Source of the DNA: G965247475 sp965247475
GTDB lineage: Bacteria > Chloroflexota > UBA11872
Reading direction: 5' to 3'
DNA length: 64,000 bases
Assembly: GCA_965247475.1 (NCBI GenBank)
Contig: OZ252016.1
Location: forward strand, 2,294,001 to 2,358,000
Shown here: one piece after another, positions 55,463 through 63,472 of the stretch
How positions within the stretch are numbered: the first letter of the stretch is position 1
How the letters are laid out: each line of letters begins with the position of its first letter
The notes under the pieces: model-generated
Databases searched by the model: none
Seen by the model: the letters and a program-made list of their open reading frames with translations, nothing else
Told to the model about the DNA's origin: nothing
Translations under genes and position numbers: made by a program

Positions 55463-57535
55463 CTAGCCGACCGGCGCAGTCTCCGGCGGCGCCGCCTCGG
55501 CCGCTTCCGCCACCACCGCGATCCGCTCCGCGATCAGCGTTCCATCGGTTCGCAGGGCCTCGATCACGACCCGTGATCCAACGGTGACCGCGTCGTCGAA
55601 TTCCGTGGGTGGGTCCGTGGCACGGAACGCGACCGTCTGGCCGTTGACGACGATGGCGGATTCGTCGAGCGACTCGACCAGGCCCTCGATCACGACCAGC
55701 TCGCTCGGTGCGGGCTCGGCGGCCGTGATCACCCGCTCGAGCGATCGGGCGACCAGGATCGTGGCGCCCTGATCGTCGGTCGTAACGTCGAACGCGACCA
55801 GCACCAGGTCGCCCGGCATGAGGTCGACAGGCAGCTCCAACGGTGGATCGATCGAGGGCGTAAACACGATTGTCCCGACAACCAGGCGGTCGGCGGCCGC
55901 GAGCTCGAGCACGCCGCGCAGCGTCGGCGGGGACATGGGCGGAGGCGCCTCCACGACCGCCTCTGTAGGCATGGGAGTGGCTTCGGGAGTCCCGGTCGGA
56001 GCGGGCGTAGGCGTCTCAACGCCCGCCGTGGGCGTGGGCGTGGCTTCAGGGGTCTCGGTCGGAGCAAGCGTAGGCGTCTCCGTGACCGTCTCGGTGGGTG
56101 TGGGAGTGGCGTCAGGGGTCTCGGTGGGCGTGGGGGTGGGCTCGGGGGTCCCGGTGGGCGTGGGTGTGGGCGTGGGCTCGGGAGTCTCGGTTGGCGCGGG
56201 CGTGGGCGTCTCCGCGACCGCTTCGGTGGGCGTGGGGACAGGGGTGAGCGTTAGAAGCGTCAGCCCGCCAGCATCGGCGGTTCGCCCGATCGCCTCGACC
56301 CAGGTCCCCACCTCAGGCGCCTCGGCTTGGGCCTCAGGACCAACGAGGTTGAAGGAAATACCCGATACGAGCACCGCGCCCGGTCCAACGCTTTGGAGAA
56401 TGCCGATCACGGTCACTTCCGCGCCGGTGTCAGCGATCGCCCCGTCGCCAACCGGTTCCGGCTCGGCGGCCGCGGGGGACTCGGTCGGAGCAGCCGTAGG
56501 CGCCTCGGTCACAGCCGCGGTGGGCGCCTCGGTCACAGCCGCGGTGGGCGCCTCGGTCACAGCCGCGGTGGGCGCCGGGGTCACAGCCACGGTGGGCGCC
56601 GGGGTTACAGCCACGGTGGGCGCCGGGGTTACAGCCACGGTCGGCGCCTCGGTCACAGCCGCGGTGGGCGCCGGGGTTGCGGGCGCCAGGTCGGCGGGCG
56701 GCGCAGGCGGCGGTGGCTCGGGCGTGGGCGCCAGCGCCAGAATGGGTCCGCGGTGCACGATCGCCAGACCGGCCTCGGCCGAGCTCCGGGCGCGCGTGAT
56801 CGGATCGACGGTTTCGGGCGCGGCGGCCGTCGACAGCTCATCGAATCGCTCGCGGTGCCCGCGCAGGCGCTCGCGAAACGCCTCGACGACCACGACCGCC
56901 CGTTCGCGTCGGGCGGGCACGGCGATGACGTTGGCCGACCCGAGCGCATCGACACCCTTGCGAATCGATGATTCGTAGGCGTCGATCGCCCGCTCGGCGG
57001 AATCCGAATCACCGATCTCGACGGTGGTTTCGATCTCTCGCAGCCGCTGCTCGGCGTTCTCGAGATGCAGCCGCGCCTGATCCTCTCCCGGCGAGAAAGC
57101 GATGCGGAACTCTTCGAGCGACAGTCGATACCCGTAGAGGGCGCTGTCGGGACCGCTGTTGGCGGCCGCGAGCGTGACGCCGGTATAGGCGACGAGCGCG
57201 ACGACCATCGCGGTAGCGAATCCCGCCACGCGCACCGGCATGAAGCGAGGAAACACGCCGGCAAGCCGTTCCCATACAGAGACACCGATGGCCGGCGCCG
57301 CGCTCCGGATGCGGCGCTCGATGAGGCGCTCGTCAAGCAGCGCCAGGCCGCGCGCGATGGCGTCGTCGCTCATCGGTCGGGGGGCATCCCGCCTGAGGTC
57401 GAGGGCGACGACCAGCAGCTGGCGAAGCTCGGGCTGGTGGTCCGGATGGTCGCGAACACACTCGTCCAGCATGGCCTCGCCGCGCAGCAGGCGCTCGAGG
57501 CAGGCGTCGAAGACGGTCTGGAGTTCCGCGCTCAT
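55463..57535 (-). CDS. Sigma-factor-linked membrane regulator (DUF5667/DUF5666-like) with Ala/Pro/Thr repeat stalk
   Basis: A 690-residue protein. The N-terminus ('LQTVFDACLERLLRGEAMLDECVRDHPDHQPELRQLLVVALDLR') resembles the anti-sigma-like heads seen next to Chloroflexota sigma factors; a membrane helix follows at about residues 100-120 ('VAGFATAMVVALVAYTGVTLA'). A DUF5667-like helical segment follows (about 130-240). Then come Thr/Pro/Ala repeats, first 8-residue 'TAAVTEAP' units, and later 'TPTPTETPEP' stretches. DUF5666-like beta domains ('VTVIGILQSVGPGAVLVSGI') lie between and after. Its ATG overlaps the sigma-factor stop, so the two are coexpressed. Confidence 0.72.
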   Translation of the reverse strand: MSAELQTVFDACLERLLRGEAMLDECVRDHPDHQPELRQLLVVALDLRRDAPRPMSDDAIARGLALLDERLIERRIRSAAPAIGVSVWERLAGVFPRFMPVRVAGFATAMVVALVAYTGVTLAAANSGPDSALYGYRLSLEEFRIAFSPGEDQARLHLENAEQRLREIETTVEIGDSDSAERAIDAYESSIRKGVDALGSANVIAVPARRERAVVVVEAFRERLRGHRERFDELSTAAAPETVDPITRARSSAEAGLAIVHRGPILALAPTPEPPPPAPPADLAPATPAPTAAVTEAPTVAVTPAPTVAVTPAPTVAVTPAPTAAVTEAPTAAVTEAPTAAVTEAPTAAPTESPAAAEPEPVGDGAIADTGAEVTVIGILQSVGPGAVLVSGISFNLVGPEAQAEAPEVGTWVEAIGRTADAGGLTLLTLTPVPTPTEAVAETPTPAPTETPEPTPTPTPTGTPEPTPTPTETPDATPTPTETVTETPTLAPTETPEATPTPTAGVETPTPAPTGTPEATPMPTEAVVEAPPPMSPPTLRGVLELAAADRLVVGTIVFTPSIDPPLELPVDLMPGDLVLVAFDVTTDDQGATILVARSLERVITAAEPAPSELVVIEGLVESLDESAIVVNGQTVAFRATDPPTEFDDAVTVGSRVVIEALRTDGTLIAERIAVVAEAAEAAPPETAPVG
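56502..56669. repeat. Seven tandem 24-base repeats coding for Thr/Ala/Pro octapeptides
   Basis: Units of exactly 24 bases (for example GCCTCGGTCACAGCCGCGGT plus GGGC) repeat seven times with few changes, then decay. They encode 8-residue TAAVTEAP/TVAVTPAP units of the stalk. The unit length keeps the reading frame, so number changes are tolerated. Confidence 0.85.
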
Positions 57536-58113
57536 TCGATGTCTTTGACGAGCAGATTGCGCAGGGTTGCAATCGCCCGAAATTGCAACGCTCGGATGGC
57601 GGGCTCGTTACGCCCGGTGCGCTTGGCGATCTCGGCGTGGCTGAGTCCCAGCGCGAACCGATACGAGAGCACCTCGCGCTGGTCGTCCGTGAGGTGCGTC
57701 ATGGCGCCGCGCAACTCGTCGCGGCGCGCGATGGCCTCGAACTGCGCATCGATGCTCTTCTCGTCCGAGGGGAGGATGGCCTCGGTCAGCGGCACGGTGT
57801 CACGAGCGGACCGCCAGTTGTCCACGACCACGTTCTTGGCGATGCGGAAGAGCCAGGCGTTGAACTGGCTGAGGGATCGATGCTCGTAGCGCGCGATCGC
57901 CTGCATGGCGCGAAGGAAGACCTGGTTGGTCAGGTCCTCGGCAAGGGCGCGATCACGGACCTGGAACGCAACGTAGCGAAAGATGCGCGGCGCGAACGCA
58001 CGGTAAACCTCACCGAATGCATCGCGGTCTAGACGACCGGCCGCGAGGATCAGCTCCTCGAGGCGCGCGTCGGTGGGTTCGCTATCCGCGTGCACGCGTG
58101 ACGGTCCTGCCAA
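57532..58113 (-). CDS. ECF-type RNA polymerase sigma factor
   Basis: A 193-residue sigma-70-family protein. Region 2 ('FGEVYRAFAPRIFRYVAFQVRDRALAEDLTNQVFLRAMQAI...FNAWLFRIAKNVVVDNWR') and region 4 ('MTHLTDDQREVLSYRFALGLSHAEIAKRTGRNEPAIRALQFRAIATLRNLL') are intact. The start is TTG 58113; GTG 58095 is an alternative. It overlaps the downstream regulator by four bases, so the two likely form a sigma/anti-sigma pair responding to an envelope signal. Confidence 0.9.
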   Translation of the reverse strand: MAGPSRVHADSEPTDARLEELILAAGRLDRDAFGEVYRAFAPRIFRYVAFQVRDRALAEDLTNQVFLRAMQAIARYEHRSLSQFNAWLFRIAKNVVVDNWRSARDTVPLTEAILPSDEKSIDAQFEAIARRDELRGAMTHLTDDQREVLSYRFALGLSHAEIAKRTGRNEPAIRALQFRAIATLRNLLVKDIE

Positions 58114-58194
58114 TCGATCATCGCGCCACGCGCGGCCGTCAGGACCGTCCGCAGCAGCGCCAGCTCACACGCCCATGATATGGACCGCCCGTGG

Positions 58195-59127
58195 CTACGA
58201 GTCCGCGAGCGCCTCGAACCACGCGCGGGTGGATCGCAGCCCGTCGGGCAGCGCAACCTCCGGCGACCAACCGATCAGTTCCCTCGCCCGCGCCGCGTCG
58301 CCGACATAGCGGCTGACCTCGGCGTTTGGGTGGGGGTGCGGCACGCGAACGACCCGCTCCGGGTCTGCCGCGATCAGGTCAGCCAGCTCGGCGACGCTCG
58401 TCTCGACACCGGTCGCGAGGTTGATCACGCGGCCAACCGCCGGCTCCCCGGCGGCCTCCACGATCCCGCGGGCGCAGTCGGCTACGTAGAGAAAGTCGCG
58501 CGTCTGGCGGCCGTCACCATGCACCTCCAGCGCGGCGGCGGCGATTTCCCCACGCACGAAGCGCGCCACCACGCCGCCCTCGAGGTCATCCCGTTGCCAA
58601 GGCCCGTAGACGTTGAACGGTCGGACGATGGTCGCCCGCACGCCGTCACTCGATCGGAACGCGCCAACGATCTGCTCGGCGGCGAGCTTGGACGCGGCGT
58701 ACGGGGAGGTGGGCTCGGTCGCCGATGACTCGTGCAGCGGCCCGGCGGCGGGTGCGTAGACGTGACAGGTGCTCACGTGAACAACCCGCAGATCGTTGCG
58801 CCGAGCGGCCTCGAACACCTCGAGCGTGCCGAGGACGTTGGTTCGAATGGCCGGCGCCGGCTCGCGCACGCTGGCCCCGACCGCGACCGCCGCCGCGAGG
58901 TGATAGATGACATCCGTGCCCGACGCCGCGCGCTCGACGCTCGACGCGTCGGTCACATCCGCGTTCACCAAACCCAGGAACGCCGGGTTGGCCGCGAACG
59001 CATCGAGGCTGCCGGGGCGCGCGCGGGAAAGGTCGTCGAGCACCCGCACCGATTCGCCGCGCGCGAGCAGCTCGGCGACGACGCGGCGGCCGATGAACCC
59101 CGCCCCGCCGGTGACGAGCGCCGTCAT
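58195..59127 (-). CDS. NAD-dependent nucleotide-sugar epimerase/dehydratase
   Basis: A 310-residue extended SDR. 'ALVTGGAGFIGRRVVAELLARGE' binds NAD, 'VHVSTCHVYAPAAG' and 'SPYAASKLAAEQI' supply the catalytic Tyr/Lys (YxxxK), and 'TIVRPFNVYGPWQ' is the substrate region. These are typical of UDP-glucose/GlcNAc 4-epimerases and dTDP-sugar dehydratases. ATG 59127 overlaps the stop of the upstream epimerase gene by four bases; an upstream extension was rejected. Confidence 0.88.
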   Translation of the reverse strand: MTALVTGGAGFIGRRVVAELLARGESVRVLDDLSRARPGSLDAFAANPAFLGLVNADVTDASSVERAASGTDVIYHLAAAVAVGASVREPAPAIRTNVLGTLEVFEAARRNDLRVVHVSTCHVYAPAAGPLHESSATEPTSPYAASKLAAEQIVGAFRSSDGVRATIVRPFNVYGPWQRDDLEGGVVARFVRGEIAAAALEVHGDGRQTRDFLYVADCARGIVEAAGEPAVGRVINLATGVETSVAELADLIAADPERVVRVPHPHPNAEVSRYVGDAARARELIGWSPEVALPDGLRSTRAWFEALADS

Positions 59128-60083
59128 TCGGCGACGGCGCGCAGCCAATCCGCGAGCCGACCGATTCCCACGTCTAACGGGGTGGTCGGCGCCCACCCGA
59201 CGGCTTCACGAATGCGCCGGGTGTCCGCGCAGAGCGCCGGGAGATCGGACCGACGCGCCCGCGCATCCTCGAGGGGGCTGGACGAACCCGTCACGCGAAT
59301 GACCGTTTTCGCCAGCTCGCGTATAGAGGTCTGCCGACCGGTGCCGATGTTGAAGATGGACCCGGCGAGCTCACGGCCCGCTTCGAGCACGCGCATGTAC
59401 GCGTCCACCGCGTCGTCGATGTAGAGGAAGTCACGGGTCTGCTTGCCACCGTCTTCCAGGCCCAGCGGCTGGTTGCGGAGCGCGCGCGTGACGAAGGTCG
59501 GAACGACCGCCGGGTAGCCCGCGAGGTTCTGGTGCGGGCCGTAGGTGTTGAAGTTGCGGATCACCACGACCGGGTGGCCCCACCAGCGGTAGAGCGCCAT
59601 GCAGTGCAGCTCGGCTGCGGCCTTGGTGGTCGCGTACACGGTCTTCGCGTTGAACGGATGGTCCTCGTCCATGGGGATGCGGATCGGCGTGCCGTACACC
59701 TCGGGCGACGACGCGTAGATCAGGAGCGGCGGCCGACGCATGCCCGCCACCGCGTGCGCGAAGCGGAACGTGCCCAGCTCGTTGTTCTTGAAGTACGCCT
59801 CGGGCTCATCCATCGATTCCGGGACCGAGATCCGGGCCGCCAGGTGCACGATCGCATCGGGGGCAAGGCGCTCGAGATCGGAGGAGGAGAGCCGCGCAAA
59901 ATCGTCACGGACGACCTCAATGCGGTCGTCTCGGGCAGCCTCGCACGATAGCGGCTCGCCGCCCGGGTAGTCGCGTGAGAAGTTCTCGACGGCGACCACC
60001 GTCGAGTGGGCGCCGCCAGCCAGCACCCGGCGGGTGATGCCGATGCCGTACATGCCGGCCGCGCCGGTGATGAGGACTCTCAC
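59124..60083 (-). CDS. NAD-dependent nucleotide-sugar epimerase/dehydratase (GDP-mannose dehydratase-like)
   Basis: A 319-residue SDR. 'VLITGAAGMYGIGITRRVLAGG' is the NAD loop; 'LLIYASSPEVYGT' and 'KTVYATTKAAAELHCM' carry the catalytic Tyr/Lys; 'RNFNTYGPHQNLAGYPAVVPTF' is the substrate loop. Motifs fit GDP-mannose 4,6-dehydratase or UDP-sugar epimerases. It forms an overlapping pair with the next epimerase; the two probably make one activated sugar for a surface polymer. Confidence 0.87.
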   Translation of the reverse strand: MRVLITGAAGMYGIGITRRVLAGGAHSTVVAVENFSRDYPGGEPLSCEAARDDRIEVVRDDFARLSSSDLERLAPDAIVHLAARISVPESMDEPEAYFKNNELGTFRFAHAVAGMRRPPLLIYASSPEVYGTPIRIPMDEDHPFNAKTVYATTKAAAELHCMALYRWWGHPVVVIRNFNTYGPHQNLAGYPAVVPTFVTRALRNQPLGLEDGGKQTRDFLYIDDAVDAYMRVLEAGRELAGSIFNIGTGRQTSIRELAKTVIRVTGSSSPLEDARARRSDLPALCADTRRIREAVGWAPTTPLDVGIGRLADWLRAVAE

Positions 60084-60243
60084 ACGTGGGTCCCGCGCGC
60101 GGGGGCCCTAGCGCAGAGCGCCAACGGCCAGGTGGTCACGGGGCCGCGATTATAGGCGCCGGTCACCACGCGTCCGAGGTGCGCTTGGCAGATGCAAACC
60201 GGGCCTCCACACTTGCTTCGAGGTTCGATGCGGAGATTGCCAC

Positions 60244-60543
60244 ATGGCCGTGCTTTCCGATGACGAGATCCGCGACCGGCTGGGGGCATATGCCGGCTGG
60301 GACTTGCGCAACAACGGGCTCCACAAGAAGTTCGAGCTGCCGGGGTTCATGGACGTCGTCAAGCTGGTCAACGACGTGGCCGGCCCCGCGGAGGAAGCGG
60401 ATCACCACCCCGACATGATGATCAACTACCGGCGGATCACATTCTCGCTGTCTACCCACGATCAAGGCGGTGTCACCGAGAAGGACTTCGCGCTGCTGGA
60501 GGCGATCGAGGCGGCGGCCGCCACCTATCTGCCCGACGGGTAG
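60244..60543 (+). CDS. phhB: Pterin-4a-carbinolamine dehydratase
   Basis: A 99-residue enzyme that dehydrates 4a-hydroxytetrahydrobiopterin. 'FMDVVKLVNDVAGPAEEADHHPDMMINYRRITFSLSTHD' contains the active-site histidines (HHPD) and is diagnostic. No phenylalanine hydroxylase gene is in the window, so its role may be molybdopterin- or other pterin-related. Confidence 0.92.
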   Translation: MAVLSDDEIRDRLGAYAGWDLRNNGLHKKFELPGFMDVVKLVNDVAGPAEEADHHPDMMINYRRITFSLSTHDQGGVTEKDFALLEAIEAAAATYLPDG

Positions 60544-60547
60544 CGGC

Positions 60548-61249
60548 TCAGACGACCGACCCGCGCGCGTGGACGAAGTGCGTCTCGGTCTCACGCACCT
60601 CCACATCGCGGCACACGCGACCAAGAAGCTCACGGAGGACCTGCGGCGATCGGTAGATCTTCCAGATCGTGAACTTGCGTCCGTCGCTCAGGCGTCGGGT
60701 TTGGGTCGGGGCGTCGGCTCGCGTGTTCGGCTCGCCGAGGCGTGAATCGATCAGCCGGAGCTCTCCGCCCGGCCGCACGATGCGCGCAGCCTCGCGGAGG
60801 AACGCGCCGGCCCGCGCCACCGGAACATGACTGAACCAGAAGCCGAAGAAGCAGGCCTCGAATGAACCCGAGGCGATCGGAAGCCGGTAGGCATCGGCCC
60901 GACAGCGCGGGATGCGCGCGGTGGGGCCATCCGCCAGCCACGCATCGCGCAGCATCTCAGGTGCGTGGTCCGAGCCGATCATCTGGTTTCGCGCCGCCAG
61001 CTCGCGGGTCCACCAGCCGATGCCGGAGGCCACCTCGAACACACGCGCGCCGGTGAGCGATCGCAGCCAGGCGGTGAGTTGCGCGAGCTCGCCACTCCAC
61101 GTGGCGTCCGCGTCGGGCGACCGTGCGTGGAGGCGCCCGCGGTAGTACCAATCAAGGTATTCGGGCGCCCGCGCGCGGTAGTAGGCGCGGGTCTGCGCGT
61201 CGAGATCAGGCGCGGTCGGAGCTCGAGCCGGGCGCTGCGGCATCGGCAT
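60548..61249 (-). CDS. SAM-dependent methyltransferase
   Basis: A 233-residue methyltransferase. 'VFEVASGIGWWTRELAARNQMIGSDHAPEML' is motif I with the acidic Asp, 'FEACFFGFWFSHVP' is motif IV-like and 'IVRPGGELRLIDSR' post-II. The N-terminal 'TRAYYRARAPEYLDWYYRG' fits small-molecule methyltransferases. ATG 61249 overlaps the upstream epimerase by 44 bases; ATG 61243 is also possible. Substrate unknown. Confidence 0.82.
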   Translation of the reverse strand: MPMPQRPARAPTAPDLDAQTRAYYRARAPEYLDWYYRGRLHARSPDADATWSGELAQLTAWLRSLTGARVFEVASGIGWWTRELAARNQMIGSDHAPEMLRDAWLADGPTARIPRCRADAYRLPIASGSFEACFFGFWFSHVPVARAGAFLREAARIVRPGGELRLIDSRLGEPNTRADAPTQTRRLSDGRKFTIWKIYRSPQVLRELLGRVCRDVEVRETETHFVHARGSVV

Positions 61250-62237
61250 CGTCGTCCTCTTCAGGCAGGTCTACGTGCCCTTCATCATGGAGCCAGTCGA
61301 GCGTGGCGTTGAGCCCATCGTCGAGCGATGTGTAGGTGACGCCTAGCTCGCGCGCCGCCTTGCCGCCATCCAAGCGGGTGCCGTGCAGCGCGGAGCGCAC
61401 GGCATCCGACGAGGTCGGCGGCCGCCCTCCCGAGAATCGGCTCTGGAGCTCAAAGAGCCGCGTCAGCACGCGCCACAGAAGGGGCGAGGCGCGGTGGATC
61501 TCATGTTCCAGGCCCGCCAGGTGCACGGCGCGCTCCAGAAACGCGCGGCGGGACAGATTCTCACCGGCCAGGATGTAGCGCTCGCCCGGCCGCCCGCGAA
61601 CGAGCGCGGCGGCGATACCGCGCGCCACGTCGTCGACGTACACGTACGCGTTGTCGGCGTCAGCCGATACGCGCATCCGGCCGGATACGGCGCCGACAAC
61701 GGCGAGCCCGTTGCCCTCGACATCGCCCGGCCCATACACGCTGGCAGGATTGATCACGACGATATCCGGCGGGGGCGCGGTCTCGAGCAGCTCCTGCTCA
61801 GCGGCCAGCTTCGACGCCTCGTAGTCGGTGAGAAAGTAGTCGCGGCGCGGCGTGTCCTCGGTGCCCATCGTTCCGCGCGGCTCGCCGATCGTTGAGCCGC
61901 TGCTGACGAAGACCATGCGCGCCAAGCCCGCCGCGGCGGCCGCGTCGCGGACGTTCAGAGCGCCCTCGATGTTGACCTCAGCGTAGGTTGCTCTTTCCGG
62001 CGCCCAAAGATCGTGCAGGGCTGCCATGTGCACGACGGCGTTCTGTTCGGCGACGGCCGGCGTGAGCGAGTCGGGCCGGGTGACGTCGCCCTCCACCATG
62101 GCGACGGCCAGATGCTCGAACGACGCGCGATCGCTCTTGGGCCTGACGAGCGCGGTGACCTGATGGCCGTCGGCCAGCAGCGCGCGGACCACGTGGGGGC
62201 CAAGGTGGCCGGTTGCACCGGTGACGAGCAGACGCAC
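61206..62237 (-). CDS. NAD-dependent epimerase/dehydratase (dihydroflavonol-reductase-like SDR)
   Basis: A 343-residue SDR. 'RLLVTGATGHLGPHVVRALLADGH' binds NAD(P); 'DYEASKLAAEQELLETAPP' carries YxxxK; 'VVINPASVYGPGDVEGN' is the substrate loop. The GTG at 62237 begins at the conserved strand; GTG 62273 would add 12 residues. Its long 3' end overlaps the methyltransferase gene. The acidic tail ('LPEEDDDADAA') is unusual. Confidence 0.83.
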   Translation of the reverse strand: MRLLVTGATGHLGPHVVRALLADGHQVTALVRPKSDRASFEHLAVAMVEGDVTRPDSLTPAVAEQNAVVHMAALHDLWAPERATYAEVNIEGALNVRDAAAAAGLARMVFVSSGSTIGEPRGTMGTEDTPRRDYFLTDYEASKLAAEQELLETAPPPDIVVINPASVYGPGDVEGNGLAVVGAVSGRMRVSADADNAYVYVDDVARGIAAALVRGRPGERYILAGENLSRRAFLERAVHLAGLEHEIHRASPLLWRVLTRLFELQSRFSGGRPPTSSDAVRSALHGTRLDGGKAARELGVTYTSLDDGLNATLDWLHDEGHVDLPEEDDDADAAAPGSSSDRA

Positions 62238-62279
62238 GACGCTAGGTCCCGTACCCGCGCGGCTTCCCGCCACCGAGAC

Positions 62280-63299
62280 TCATTCGGCGGAATCCAGGAA
62301 GCGAGCAAGCTCATCGCGATCGAATACCGGCAGGGGTCGCTCGCGGCCGTTCACGACCATGGTGCGGCCATCGCTCGCCGATACGACCCGGCCGATCTCA
62401 GCGGCCGGAATGCCCGCGTCGGAGAGCCGGTGCAGGGCGCCGGCGACGTCGGCCGGGTTGAGCGCAGCCAGCAACGCGCCGGAGGCGAGCAGCCCGAGCG
62501 GGTCCAAGCCGAGCGCGTCGCAGATCCGGCGCGTCTCGTCGAGCACGAGGACGCGCGCGGGATCGATCCGCACGCCAACGGCCGCAGCCTCGGCCAGCTC
62601 GTGCAGGGCCGTTGCGAGACCCCCTTCGGTCGGGTCGTGCATCGCGTGGGCGCGGCCGGCCGCGTGCACCCGTCGCGCCGCCTCGAGAATCGACACACCA
62701 GGATCGTCGAGCCAGCACGCCGCGGCGTCAATGGCCGCGGTGTCGATGCCGGCGGCCCGCAGCCGGTCGGCGTGCTCGATCGCGAGGATGGCCGACCCTT
62801 CGATGGCGATCCCGCCGGTCAGGACCAAGGCGTCGCCGACCCGCGCGCCGGCGGTGCGAACCAGGCGGTCAGGCGGCACCGTCCCGAGCAAACAGCCGGC
62901 CATCACCGGGTGCTCGAGCCCATCGGTGACCTCCGTGTGCCCGCCAACCAGCGCGACGCTTGCGTCCCTGCACGCCGCCGCCAGACCGTCGAGCAGCGAG
63001 CGAGCGTCGTCAGGGGTGGCCGTCGGGGGCATCAGAACGGACGCGAGCAGCCAGCGAGGCGTCGCGCCCATGGTGGCAAGGTCATTGGCATTCACCGCGA
63101 GCAGCAGCGAACCGACGTTCCGCGCCGCCAACGTGATCGGGTCGGTCTTGGCCACGAGGAGCTCCGGGCCGCCCACGTCGATCACGGCGGCGTCCTCGCC
63201 GACGGCGGCTCCGACGACTACCGACTGATCGCCAGAACCAAGCGTCGCCAGAAAGCCGTGCAACAGATCGGGGGGAAGCTTGCCAGTTGGAAGGCTCAT
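62280..63299 (-). CDS. AIR-synthase-related protein (HypE/SelD/ThiL superfamily)
   Basis: A 339-residue ATP-binding protein. 'VGAAVGEDAAVIDVGG' is the phosphate loop; 'AVNANDLATMGATPRWLLASVLMPP', 'ALVGGHTEVTDGL' and 'MHDPTEGGLATALHELA' are family motifs of AIR synthase/HypE. It lacks the C-terminal Cys of true HypE, so it may be a HypE-like paralogue of unknown use. No other hyp genes are in the window. It ends 42 bases before the start of the epimerase on the same strand. Confidence 0.8.
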   Translation of the reverse strand: MSLPTGKLPPDLLHGFLATLGSGDQSVVVGAAVGEDAAVIDVGGPELLVAKTDPITLAARNVGSLLLAVNANDLATMGATPRWLLASVLMPPTATPDDARSLLDGLAAACRDASVALVGGHTEVTDGLEHPVMAGCLLGTVPPDRLVRTAGARVGDALVLTGGIAIEGSAILAIEHADRLRAAGIDTAAIDAAACWLDDPGVSILEAARRVHAAGRAHAMHDPTEGGLATALHELAEAAAVGVRIDPARVLVLDETRRICDALGLDPLGLLASGALLAALNPADVAGALHRLSDAGIPAAEIGRVVSASDGRTMVVNGRERPLPVFDRDELARFLDSAE

Positions 63300-63472
63300 T
63301 GCCGGGTCAAGTCAAGCACAGGGGCGCGGGTCGCGACAGCCGGGCCGGCCGGAGGCGCATTTGCGGACACCCGTGAAACTCGTATGCTCCCGTCGATGCC
63401 TGCGCGGGCACGGTCGAAGACTCGACGGCTGCTCGGCCGACAATGGCGCCTCCATACCCCAGGACACACGGA

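Noticed and set aside
56502..56669. CRISPR-like array
   Set aside because: The 24-base repeats have no spacers and are in frame inside a coding sequence.
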